A stretch of 64,000 nucleotides of DNA from Bacteroidaceae bacterium (GTDB taxonomy: Bacteria > Bacteroidota > Bacteroidia > Bacteroidales > Bacteroidaceae): the NCBI GenBank assembly GCA_017451695.1, contig JAFTNW010000009.1, positions 1 to 64,000 on the forward strand, given 5' to 3'. The notes beneath the pieces are model-generated. The model ran no database searches, was not told the origin of the DNA, and saw only the letters and a program-made list of their open reading frames with translations. Each line of letters opens with the position of its first letter. Positions within the stretch are counted from its first letter, which is position 1. Below, piece by piece: positions 1 to 7,932 of this stretch. A program made the translations under genes and the position numbers.

Positions 1-1
1 A

Positions 2-829
<828 letters not shown>

Positions 830-851
830 TCCGTTAGAGGTTATAAATGAC

Positions 852-877
852 AAAGGGCTCCCAAGTGGGAGCCCTTT
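852..877 (+). terminator. Rho-independent terminator of gap
   Basis: GC-rich stem aaagggctccca / gggagccctttt with a 2-4 nt loop, ending in a T-run, 23 bases after the gap stop codon. Confidence 0.9.
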
Positions 878-924
878 TGTTTATTATATGGTAATTATAT
901 AGAATTTCACACAGATTACCAACA

Positions 925-995
925 TTGTCATTCCGAACCTTGTGTGAGGAATCTCTGATTGAGATTTTTCCTCCTTTCAGTCGTCAAAATGACAA
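925..995. repeat. Dispersed TTGTCAT...ATGACAA repeat, copy 1
   Basis: A 71-bp intergenic stretch bounded by inverted TTGTCAT and ATGACAA with an internal 'gaacct...gaggaatctc' segment. Two relatives with the same ends and a similar internal segment lie at 15302-15379 and 35786-35855. It looks like a non-coding, imperfectly palindromic dispersed element. No ORF is present. Confidence 0.6.
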
Positions 996-1042
996 AGTAG
1001 TGTGGTTTCGTATATAACCCCCTATTATATATATAAGGAGTA

Positions 1043-1567
1043 TCACTCAATCGCAATCTTGCGGCACGCTTTCTGCTCGGTGGCCATAGCTTTTTTGGGT
1101 ATTTTTACATGCAGCACACCATGGCGCACCTTGGCCTTGATGTTTGCGGTGTCGGCGTCGTCGGGCAGGATAAGTGTCTGCTGGAACTTTGTATATGAGA
1201 ACTCGCGGCGCAGATAGCGGCCCTTGCTCTCATCGTGCTCGCAGCAGCATTTTTCCTCCTTGCACTTGTCGTCTTTGCACTTATCTTCCTCTTTCTTTTC
1301 GTCGCACTTGCAATCGGCACCATCCTTTTTACAGCAACAATCCTTTTCCATTGTTATGCAAAGGTTGTTGTCGCTGTTGAGGTCTATCATAAAATCCTCC
1401 TTCTTCATGCCGGGTGCTGCCACCTCCACAAAGTACTCTTTATCTGTTTCAAAAACATTTACCGATGGGGCAGTGGCGTTGTTGCGCATCATAAGTTCAC
1501 TACCAAAAAAATCGTTGAAAATGCTTGGGAGCCAGTGCTGGCCACCACGTTTCATGGGCATACTCAT
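1043..1567 (-). CDS. Hsp20/alpha-crystallin small heat shock protein with Cys-rich insertion
   Basis: ATP-independent holdase that binds unfolding proteins in the cytosol. The 174-residue protein starts with the Bacteroidales Hsp20 block (WLPSIFNDFF, residues 12-21) and has an alpha-crystallin domain split in two: residues about 33-75 (NVFETDKEYFVEVAAPGMKKEDF) and 117-165 (GRYLRREFSYTKFQQ to HGVLHVKIPK). Between them, residues 77-109 form an insertion with ten cysteines among Lys, Glu and Asp (CCC, CKC, two single Cys, CCC). Relatives normally have only a short charged loop there. The pattern suggests metal or redox binding, but this is inference. The gene stands alone, with no chaperone neighbours. 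Confidence 0.93.
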   Translation of the reverse strand: MSMPMKRGGQHWLPSIFNDFFGSELMMRNNATAPSVNVFETDKEYFVEVAAPGMKKEDFMIDLNSDNNLCITMEKDCCCKKDGADCKCDEKKEEDKCKDDKCKEEKCCCEHDESKGRYLRREFSYTKFQQTLILPDDADTANIKAKVRHGVLHVKIPKKAMATEQKACRKIAIE

Positions 1568-1859
1568 TGTTGTAAAAAATTAAAAGGTTACACAATAACG
1601 GGCCGCAGCAATCTCTTGCGTGCAAACGGTTTCACTGCATGCGGTTGCCGTAGTACATTTATAATGTATGCCGCTATATTCTTGTTCGTCTCTTTTAATT
1701 TATTTTGTTATTATTAGGGAAAATAAAAAAGAAGATGACTAAAAAGTGTATTTTTGCGTTACGCTTGCCTTCAAAATCCTCATTTACGCTCAGTAAACTG
1801 CGGTTTTTCAGGCTGCGCAAGCCTTAAACTACATCTTTTTATTCATCTCCCTGCAAAAT
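1568..1859. other. Intergenic stretch without a gene
   Basis: About 290 bases between the hsp20 start and the terminator at 1860. The hsp20 promoter must lie in the first part (AT-rich, 1690-1735). Positions 1745-1845 hold a moderately GC-rich non-coding stretch with weak self-complementarity (acgcttgcc against ggctgcgcaagcc). I see no ORF or recognised RNA. Confidence 0.5.
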
Positions 1860-1892
1860 GAGGCTGCTAAAAAATACCTTTCAGTCAGCCTC
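1860..1892 (-). terminator. Probable terminator of the minus-strand gene at 1915-3006
   Basis: Seven-bp stem gaggctg / cagcctc; reading the minus strand it is followed by TTTT. The 'aggctgctaa' sequence recurs in the terminators at 32587 and 39631. Confidence 0.5.
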
Positions 1893-1914
1893 TTATGGTG
1901 TATATAAAGCATTC

Positions 1915-3006
1915 CTAAATATGCGCTACACCCTCAATCTCAATGAGCAGCTCGGGGCGACAGATGTCGCTCACAAGGTAGTGCTTGGGAACCGATGCGT
2001 AATGTTTGTTCATATACTCCTTTACAGCAGGGATGGCCTCTTCGTGCTTCACATAAATGCGCAGCAAATCGTAATGTGCGCCATTGTTGGGGGCGGGGAT
2101 ATTCTTTTGCGAAACAAGGTTGTTCATTATCTCCATGGTGAGCTCAGCCTGGCACACGGTGTCGCCAGCCGTTTCACTTTTCTCGCCCCTGATGGCTGCG
2201 GTACCCGATATGTAAATGGTGTTGCCAAGCAGGCGGGCACGCTCGAATTTTGGGGTGGTGCGCTCATTGAGCTCCTTTACCACCGTGCCGTCGAGTACCT
2301 TTTGCGAGTAGCTGTGTGCTGCCACCTGCATGGGGTTGTCAATGGGTTTGTTTATCGCCGTTTCGCCTTTAATGGCATATAGCTCAATCATCACACCTCC
2401 ACGCGCTGTGCCAATGCCTGTGGCTGCCGGATAGCCGTCGTTCCACTTGCACTTGCCATAGAAAATGCTGCGTGCATCGTTGAACTCCTGGTAATTTTGG
2501 CTGCCGTCGTTCTTCACGGTGATATCCTCAATGTAGTTCCATTGACGGTAAATGTCGCATGGGCTGAATCCCTCGGTAGTGAGAATATTGTCAATAGCTG
2601 TGAAAATATCCTTTGCCTGCTCAAATGTGCTCAACGATATATCACCCGGGATAATGCCTTCGGTGATAAGTTCCTTGGTGTTACCGCGTTGCAGCACCTT
2701 GTAACGGCTGTGGTGGGTTATGTGTGCATCGCTGTCGGTGAGGTATGTAACCTCGGCTATCAGGGTGTCGCTGCTGCTCTTCTGTGCAATGAAACTCACA
2801 AGCGGGGCACGGTTGCCGAAGAACTCGTTTACCGTGCAGTGCAGTTCCCTGTTCATTGTGAGATATTCGCGGTTATCGGCAGGCAATCCAAAGAACGAAA
2901 TTTTAAGAGCGCGGCCCCCATCGATGCGCGCACAGATATCTTGGCACATCGCCTTTAATGTGCCTTTTTCTGTTGCCGTAATAACAATCTGCTCTTTGTG
3001 AAACAT
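1915..3006 (-). CDS. Chorismatase (FkbO/Hyg5)-like protein with Rid/YjgF-type fold
   Basis: A 363-residue cytosolic protein with no signal or membrane segment. The middle carries YRQWNYIEDI and YQEFNDARSIFY followed by YPAATGIG, and the C-terminal half ends in a Rid/YjgF-type domain (NNGAHYDLLRIYVKHEE then VSDICRPELLIEIEG). This order resembles chorismatases, which hydrolyse chorismate to dihydroxy- or hydroxybenzoates. The exact product cannot be read from sequence, and a general Rid-type imine deaminase is an alternative. It is the last of three minus-strand genes (endonuclease, AlaX, this), with a 104-base gap to the alaX-like gene. A terminator lies just beyond its stop. Family call is moderate, specific activity unknown. 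Confidence 0.55.
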   Translation of the reverse strand: MFHKEQIVITATEKGTLKAMCQDICARIDGGRALKISFFGLPADNREYLTMNRELHCTVNEFFGNRAPLVSFIAQKSSSDTLIAEVTYLTDSDAHITHHSRYKVLQRGNTKELITEGIIPGDISLSTFEQAKDIFTAIDNILTTEGFSPCDIYRQWNYIEDITVKNDGSQNYQEFNDARSIFYGKCKWNDGYPAATGIGTARGGVMIELYAIKGETAINKPIDNPMQVAAHSYSQKVLDGTVVKELNERTTPKFERARLLGNTIYISGTAAIRGEKSETAGDTVCQAELTMEIMNNLVSQKNIPAPNNGAHYDLLRIYVKHEEAIPAVKEYMNKHYASVPKHYLVSDICRPELLIEIEGVAHI

Positions 3007-3110
3007 CGTTCTTCTTCCTATCTTGCAATTAAATCATGCGAAGATACAAAAAATAGTCTTAATTTTATTATTATGCCATAAAATTAATGTGCTGGTTGTT
3101 ATTCGCTAGC

Positions 3111-3575
3111 TCATTTAACAAGTTTGAATCGCAGGCGCAGCGTGCCATCTTCCCATGTGTGGCTGATGATTTTGAATGTACCTATCTCGCGCGTGTTCTC
3201 CACATGGGTACCTATGCAGGCGCAAATATCATAATCGCCCACACGCACCAGGCGCAGTGTGTCGCTTGCATCGGCCGGCAGCTTGCCTAAATCAACTTCG
3301 GCCGGCACCTCGGTGCGCTTGCAGAATTCAATGGTTACCGGTAGCTCGCGGGTAATAACCTCGTTTACTCTCGTTTCAATTTCTGCAATCTGCTCCTGTG
3401 TGGGCTCCGTTGCCAATTGGTAATCGCACTTGCTCTTTTTGCGCTCTATGTGTGCGTTACGGCTCCTCTCGCACCCGAACATCCTCACCATTGTCTGGTT
3501 TAGAATGTGCTCGGCAGTGTGCATGGGTGCGATTGACATATCTTGAAACTTTGCTGCTGGTTGGTTTATTTCCAT
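3111..3575 (-). CDS. AlaX-type alanyl-tRNA editing protein (misacylated tRNA deacylase)
   Basis: Hydrolyses wrongly charged tRNA (typically Ser- or Gly-tRNA-Ala) in trans, a stand-alone version of the AlaRS/ThrRS editing domain. The 154-residue protein shows the zinc site: H19-x3-H23 in HTAEHIL and C120-x3-H124 in CACIGTH. It has no synthetase catalytic core. Start ATG at 3575 gives the editing domain directly. It lies 8 bases downstream of the endonuclease gene stop on the same strand, so the two may be co-transcribed, although the pairing has no obvious functional reason. Confidence 0.85.
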   Translation of the reverse strand: MEINQPAAKFQDMSIAPMHTAEHILNQTMVRMFGCERSRNAHIERKKSKCDYQLATEPTQEQIAEIETRVNEVITRELPVTIEFCKRTEVPAEVDLGKLPADASDTLRLVRVGDYDICACIGTHVENTREIGTFKIISHTWEDGTLRLRFKLVK

Positions 3576-3583
3576 AATGTTCG

Positions 3584-4639
3584 TTATAGTTCTACAATGT
3601 ATCTCTTTTTAAGGTATTCCAGCCATTTTCTCTGCTCATCCTGTTTAAAACAAGAATCTATGAGCTTAAACAATGATTCGTATGTTAGGTCTATAAAACT
3701 ATTACAGCCTTTATTGGTAAGTAATTGTTTATATTCGGGTATGGCATACTGATGGAAGTGTTTGTTGCCTTCGGGGTAAAGGTGTATGTAATGAAATCTT
3801 TTGATTTCGCCTTTTCGCAACATTGAATATCCTAATATATGGTTACGCCATATTTGTCTTAGGTGGTTAGCTTTAATGAATGAAGTTATATTTAAACTTG
3901 GAATAAAATAATTTGATTCTTCGCTCACTTGTCGATATTTTCCGTTGGGATCCTCAATATCCTTTTTCTCCTTAACTCCAATGCGATAGCCATTTTCTGT
4001 GTATTTCACTTCAATGCCAATGCCACCTTTGGCATTTTCTGTCGTTGTGTATTCAATGAAAGTGTCGAAAGATGTACCATCTTTCAAATATTCGCTTCTG
4101 TCTGGTGATTTGCCTGCAAATTCAATATGTATTTTATCTATGCGTGAAATACCTCCTCCGATAACCTCGTTGAACAGTGCTGTTGCGGCACTTAAGTCTT
4201 CCTCCATAGGGGTAAAGATGTTGTATGGAATATGTTCGCTCCTTAGCATATTTGAAAAAAGAGCCGACGTTCCAAATGATTTAAACTTATTTTGAATAAA
4301 GCCCCTGTATGTGTCGCAAAATATCAATCCTTTTTTTGCCGCATCGGGAGTAAGCATCACTTGCGGGTTCTTCTCGTCGTAGTAATTGTTCAACTCTCTT
4401 TCCCTAAATGCGAACTGATGAGCACGTGCTTTTTTTTTGAATTCGTCGTCGTAGCGATATGTTTTGCCTTTTGTCATTTTTAATTCGTGATTTTGCTCTC
4501 CTTTATGCATAGGAGGGTACTCGGTTTTGCCTGCGGCGAACTTGCTCGCGCTCGGCATAACACAAGCACACTTGTCTTCTGCACTCGCTGAATCGCAACT
4601 TTGTTTATGTTCGTTTAGAATAGGTGTTTCGCTGGTCAT
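3584..4639 (-). CDS. PGN_0703-like putative restriction endonuclease, PD-(D/E)XK fold
   Basis: A 351-residue protein. The nuclease core is visible as D192 ... E210-V-K212 (context FDTFIEYTT then GGIGIEVKYTE), the PD-(D/E)XK pattern of DNA-cutting enzymes. The layout with a C-terminal helical region (RQIWRNHILGYSMLR ... KRFHYIHLYP) fits PGN_0703-type putative restriction endonucleases. The first 40 residues are poorly conserved-looking and begin MTSETPILNEH; a nearly identical start is found on the same strand at 6190. No cognate methyltransferase is next to it. Palindromic operator-like sites lie upstream (4656-4672 and 4715-4729). Probable defence gene; the target is unknown. Confidence 0.7.
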   Translation of the reverse strand: MTSETPILNEHKQSCDSASAEDKCACVMPSASKFAAGKTEYPPMHKGEQNHELKMTKGKTYRYDDEFKKKARAHQFAFRERELNNYYDEKNPQVMLTPDAAKKGLIFCDTYRGFIQNKFKSFGTSALFSNMLRSEHIPYNIFTPMEEDLSAATALFNEVIGGGISRIDKIHIEFAGKSPDRSEYLKDGTSFDTFIEYTTTENAKGGIGIEVKYTENGYRIGVKEKKDIEDPNGKYRQVSEESNYFIPSLNITSFIKANHLRQIWRNHILGYSMLRKGEIKRFHYIHLYPEGNKHFHQYAIPEYKQLLTNKGCNSFIDLTYESLFKLIDSCFKQDEQRKWLEYLKKRYIVEL

Positions 4640-4869
4640 TGGTCAATATGAGTAATATGCAAAATGTGTATAAAAGTTATTCTGACAACAAAAATAATTC
4701 CATTTTTTTGAACCTGTGCAATTTTTACAATATAGTTTGATGGCGGTTTATGGCGGTTTGTCGGGTGAAATAAACAATTAAAGATTAATTAACGAATTTT
4801 ATTAAGAAATCATTATATTTGTATCGCATACGCAAATAGTGTGTGCTGACATATTTTAGAAAGCGCATT
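4640..4869. other. Upstream region of the endonuclease gene, AT-rich
   Basis: No gene seen. It contains the operator-like sites for the minus-strand endonuclease described separately and the left border of the inverted-repeat element starting near 4870. Confidence 0.5.
4715..4729. promoter_or_regulatory. Degenerate TGTGCAA palindrome upstream of the endonuclease
   Basis: TGTGCAATTTTTACA, a half-conserved version of the TGTGCAAA...TTTGCACA palindrome found at 6244, 6906, 6965 and 8680. It sits about 80 bases before the endonuclease ATG. A further half site (TTTTGCATA on the minus strand) lies at 4656-4672. Proposed operator, by repetition only. Confidence 0.4.
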
Positions 4870-5047
4870 TTCGCTTTATTCCGACTGCGTAAAATTGGAC
4901 ACTTTACAAGTAATAGACGGAATGATGTGGAAGGACGCTCTCTTGGTTTGTATTTGCATTTATTGAAATACATTCCAAGTGGGGCTGTCGTTCTTGTTAT
5001 TCATTTATTACAGGGAGTCCAACCCTACGCAGTTGAAATAATGAGAA
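4870..5047. mobile_element. Small inverted-repeat element (MITE or IS3-family remnant)
   Basis: Two 31-bp arms, 4870-4900 and 5017-5047, match in inverted orientation at 24 of 31 positions; the core is gactgcgtaaaattggac on the left and aactgcgtagggttggac (reverse strand) on the right. The '...ttggacac/ttggactcc' ends resemble the termini of IS3/IS150-type elements. The 116-bp interior has no transposase; an 84-codon frame across it (4843-5097) is not recognisable. An alternative is an invertible promoter segment, since a surface-modification type acyltransferase starts 80 bases downstream, but no clear promoter is visible inside. Confidence 0.4.
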
Positions 5048-5128
5048 TGTTGGCTCCACTTTCTTCTTGTGTACTAAATGCTTTAATCGCACCATAGAGC
5101 CATTGGTGGAATACCGTTTAATATTATT

Positions 5129-6088
5129 ATGGCTAACAAGGATTATTGCATTTCTTTAATTAGATTATTGTCAATGTTTTTAATTATAACGTGTCACATT
5201 TTTCAATACTATGATAATGGTCTCGCGTGGGTGCTGAATGTTGGAGTGCAGATATTTCTTATTATAAGCGGTTATCTTTATGGTTTAAGGAAAATAGATG
5301 GAATCTTTCAGTTTCTATATAAACAATTCAAGAAAATTCTTGTTCCATATTGGATTTTTTTACTTGTTGCTGCAGTTTTGTATTATATATTTTATCCTGA
5401 AAATATTAGTGTCAAGATTTTTGCAAAATCGTTACTCACAATAGGTACAATAGAAGGAATTGGACACCTATGGTTTATAAGATATATATTGTTATGTTAC
5501 TGCCTTCTTCCTTTGTTGAATGTTATTCGGGATAAAATCAATGGTGGTGCCACAATGGTTATTGCGTCGCTTCTGACAATGCTTTTTATTCAAGTTTTCT
5601 TTTACCAGATACCTTTATTTAATGGCGGATTTATAAATTGTTTTGTTTTTGGATATTTCTTACGCAATTGTGAAAAGATATTGGACAAGAAACCTTTAAA
5701 TATAATTTTTGTGGTTGTGATTTTGGTCACAATTGTAATAAACGTTGTTCGGTTAATAAATATTTATGATGGTACAGCAATTGAGGATGATATGTTCAAT
5801 AAGTATGCTCATTTACTATTTGGCGCATCATTATTTGTTCTGTTGCATATAGTGAGTGTTAAGAATAATAACAAAATTTTTATGCTATCTGATAAATATT
5901 CATATCACATATATATAGTTCATCAGTTATTTATTCTCTCTCCATTTACAGTCCTGACATTAACAGGTATAAAGGTTCTTGATATACTACTGGTATATGT
6001 TGTCACCTGTTTGTTTGGATATATTTTGTATGTCGTATCTGATTATGTCCATGATATGATATTTACTAAACCAAAGATTATAAATTGA
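5129..6088 (+). CDS. Acyltransferase 3 family membrane protein (OafA/WecH-like)
   Basis: Integral inner-membrane enzyme that probably adds an acetyl or other acyl group to a sugar of a surface polysaccharide. The 319-residue protein is almost entirely hydrophobic, with about ten membrane spans. It starts with the family's first helix (YCISLIRLLSMFLIITCHIF, the Arg-x10-His pattern) and continues with VGVQIFLIISGYL and the loop HLWFIRYILLCY. Length is near the family norm. The gene is more AT-rich than the flanking core genes, which suggests transfer. It stands alone on the plus strand between minus-strand genes. Acceptor unknown. Confidence 0.85.
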   Translation: MANKDYCISLIRLLSMFLIITCHIFQYYDNGLAWVLNVGVQIFLIISGYLYGLRKIDGIFQFLYKQFKKILVPYWIFLLVAAVLYYIFYPENISVKIFAKSLLTIGTIEGIGHLWFIRYILLCYCLLPLLNVIRDKINGGATMVIASLLTMLFIQVFFYQIPLFNGGFINCFVFGYFLRNCEKILDKKPLNIIFVVVILVTIVINVVRLINIYDGTAIEDDMFNKYAHLLFGASLFVLLHIVSVKNNNKIFMLSDKYSYHIYIVHQLFILSPFTVLTLTGIKVLDILLVYVVTCLFGYILYVVSDYVHDMIFTKPKIIN

Positions 6089-6190
6089 TTTTGACGGAAT
6101 TATTGTGATGTCAATAGATTTATAATACGTCAATTCTCTGTTATGCAGGGGGATATTGTGGTCGTTGAGTATCGGTGTTTCGGTGGTCAT
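5987..6190 (-). pseudogene. Remnant 5' end of a gene paralogous to the start of the 3584-4639 endonuclease
   Basis: From ATG at 6190 the minus strand codes MTTETPILNDHN, against MTSETPILNEHK at 4639. The DNA from three codons before to twelve codons after the start matches at about 33 of 39 positions. After a dozen codons similarity ends, and the frame runs into the 3' end of the acyltransferase gene on the other strand, so no full gene remains. A strong TGTGCAAA palindrome lies 54 bases upstream. It looks like the leftover start of a deleted paralogue, or a shared leader. Confidence 0.4.
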
Positions 6191-6243
6191 TGGTTGTTTA
6201 GTTCCGTAGATAATCAACACAAAAGTAGTTATGTTTCTTGGTC

Positions 6244-6260
6244 TGTGCAAATTTTGCACA
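6244..6260. promoter_or_regulatory. TGTGCAAA-T-TTTGCACA palindrome
   Basis: Perfect 17-base palindrome, itself within a 15-bp inverted repeat (6237-6251 / 6253-6267) with one central base. It lies upstream of the gene remnant starting at 6190. The same motif recurs at 6906, 6965 and 8680. There is no T-run, so an operator is more likely than a terminator. Confidence 0.5.
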
Positions 6261-6335
6261 GACCAAGATTGATGAGCAATATTGATGTGGTTAATATATA
6301 ATCAGCTGTCGCATTTTTTGCGACAACTGATGTTT

Positions 6336-6836
6336 TCATCTTGCTCTTTCTAATAATAGAAATATCACATTAAATTTTATCATAGGCTTCCCAAAATATG
6401 TTGATGTGTTATATCCATTATTCTTTGCATAATCTGCTATTGAATTACGCATGTCAGTCGGATAGTATATTGAGAGAAGTTTTTTTGCTAAAAGTTCGTG
6501 CCAGGTTATAGGTGTCCTTATTTTTGTAATATCATCGACTTTCCCAATACCTAATGCAATAGCTACTGGACTTCTGCAAAAATCGCCACGTTCGGCAACG
6601 GGTTCAATGTCAAAAGCTGATTTCACGTCATCGACAAACGTTTTTATCATTAACAAGTCTTCAAATAAATTCAATTCTACAATATAATCCAGTTCGGTCT
6701 TTACTAATGTTCCTATAAAGTCATTTGGGGTTTCATAGAGTCTTTTTAACCCCCAATTTGTTTGAAAAAACAATGATTCAATCATTGCCTTTTGCTTGAT
6801 AATGTTGCTTCGTTTTTGTAGATGTTTGTTCTTCAT
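6336..6836 (-). CDS. Hypothetical protein, 166 residues
   Basis: Not recognised. It is soluble (no signal or membrane helix), basic at the N-terminus (KNKHLQKRSNIIKQK) and mixed alpha-rich in the rest, with no catalytic motif that I can name. The C-terminal part (TPITWHELLAKKLLSIYYPTDMRNSIADYAKNNGYN) looks like a well-folded domain. It is transcribed divergently from the WYL regulator, and the 186-base gap contains two copies of the operator-like palindrome, so it may belong to the same regulatory unit. Codon use is AT-rich like the rest of the island. Confidence 0.65.
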   Translation of the reverse strand: MKNKHLQKRSNIIKQKAMIESLFFQTNWGLKRLYETPNDFIGTLVKTELDYIVELNLFEDLLMIKTFVDDVKSAFDIEPVAERGDFCRSPVAIALGIGKVDDITKIRTPITWHELLAKKLLSIYYPTDMRNSIADYAKNNGYNTSTYFGKPMIKFNVIFLLLERAR

Positions 6837-6905
6837 TATAGTATTGTTTTTTACTATATATAATACGAAAGGATTTGTCGTTTTTTACGTAAAACTATCT
6901 AAAGA

Positions 6906-6924
6906 TGTGCGTAAACTTTGCATA
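6906..6924. promoter_or_regulatory. Operator-like site 1 between the divergent 166-aa gene and WYL gene
   Basis: TGTGCGTAAACTTTGCATA; it matches the site at 6965 at 14 of 19 positions and shares the TTTGCATA half exactly. It lies 59 bases before the second site. Confidence 0.4.
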
Positions 6925-6964
6925 CTATAATGAAAATATTATTTAGGAAATAAAAAAACAATGC

Positions 6965-6983
6965 TGTGCAATGATTTTGCATA
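6965..6983. promoter_or_regulatory. Operator-like site 2 upstream of the WYL gene
   Basis: TGTGCAATGATTTTGCATA; 16 of 19 positions equal the palindrome at 8680-8698. It ends 10 bases before the -7 element at 6993, so a bound protein would touch the -33 region. Confidence 0.5.
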
Positions 6984-6992
6984 GGCGTACAT

Positions 6993-7000
6993 TATATTTG
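6993..7000 (+). promoter_or_regulatory. Bacteroidales -7 promoter element of the WYL gene
   Basis: TATATTTG fits TAnnTTTG and lies 23 bases before the ATG at 7023. The -33 region is covered by the palindrome at 6965-6983. Confidence 0.5.
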
Positions 7001-7022
7001 CAGTGTACAACAAGTATAAGTT

Positions 7023-7928
7023 ATGATAAGCAAGACATTTAACCGTTACATTTGGCTATTGAATACGCTCCTTCAACATAAGCAACTTTCCTATGAAGAA
7101 ATTAATGCTTTGTGGAGGGAATGTTGTTTGGGCGATGGTGCTTCGTTGCCGTTGCGCACATTCCATCAGCATAAAAGTGCTGTTGAGGAGTTATTCGGTA
7201 TAGAAATAAAATGCAATCCTTCAAATGGATATAGATACTACATATCTTCTCCCGATACATTGAAGAACGACAGTATCCGCAAATGGCTCTTGAACTCATT
7301 TACCCTGTCCAATATGATAACTGCAGGGCACAATATGAAAGGACGAATATTGTTTGAAGAGATACCTTGCGGAACAGAATATCTGCAAACGATTATTGAG
7401 GCAATGCAGAAATCGAAAGAACTTCACGTCGATTATCAACCGTTCTATGGGCATAGAGAAATATATAACATTCAGCCTTACGCTATGAAGGTTTATCATC
7501 AACGGTGGTATGTGGTCGGTTATATTAAAGAACTTGGGAGTATAAGGAATATTGCGCTTGACCGTACACTTGAATTGAACCTATCTGCTGCCTCATTTAT
7601 ATTGCCGAAGGATTTTGATGCAGAAAAGTATTATGCCAATACGGTCGGGATATTTGTGAATGAGGATTTGAAACCCACTAAAGTGAAGATAAGAGCCTAT
7701 GGCAGGCAGATAGAATATTTGCGTTCGTTACCGCTTCACCGTTCCCAGAAAGAGAGGGCTTCCAAATATGGCGAGTTCTGCGATTTTGAGTACAAATTAT
7801 GCCTGACTCCCGAACTCTCAACCCATATACTCGCAATGGGTGAAAATGTTGAGGTGCTGGAGCCTATAGAACTGAGAGAGGAGATAAAAAGGAGATTAAC
7901 AGAATGTTTAACTAAATATAAATTATAG
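7023..7928 (+). CDS. WYL-domain transcriptional regulator
   Basis: A DNA-binding regulator of the kind often found in defence islands, with a ligand-sensing WYL domain (nucleotides or nucleic acid bind this domain in studied members). The 301-residue protein has an N-terminal winged-helix-like region (residues about 5-75, LSYEEINALWRE then SLPLRTFHQHKSAVEELFGI), the WYL core around residues 120-200 (QPYAMKVYHQRWYVVGY) and a C-terminal WCX-like extension (TKVKIRAYGRQIEYLRSLPLHRSQKE). The nuclease gene follows after 4 bases, so the pair is an operon. Two palindromes in its promoter are candidate autoregulatory operators. Confidence 0.85.
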   Translation: MISKTFNRYIWLLNTLLQHKQLSYEEINALWRECCLGDGASLPLRTFHQHKSAVEELFGIEIKCNPSNGYRYYISSPDTLKNDSIRKWLLNSFTLSNMITAGHNMKGRILFEEIPCGTEYLQTIIEAMQKSKELHVDYQPFYGHREIYNIQPYAMKVYHQRWYVVGYIKELGSIRNIALDRTLELNLSAASFILPKDFDAEKYYANTVGIFVNEDLKPTKVKIRAYGRQIEYLRSLPLHRSQKERASKYGEFCDFEYKLCLTPELSTHILAMGENVEVLEPIELREEIKRRLTECLTKYKL

Positions 7929-7932
7929 AATT

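Noticed and set aside
1235..1717. A 160-residue hydrophobic open frame opposite hsp20
   Set aside because: It is the antisense shadow of the Cys/Glu/Lys-rich insertion, which gives a Leu/Phe/Ala-rich frame; the hsp20 product explains the codons.
4843..5097. An 84-codon plus-strand frame across the inverted-repeat element
   Set aside because: Not recognisable as a protein, it spans both inverted arms, and no promoter or start context supports it.
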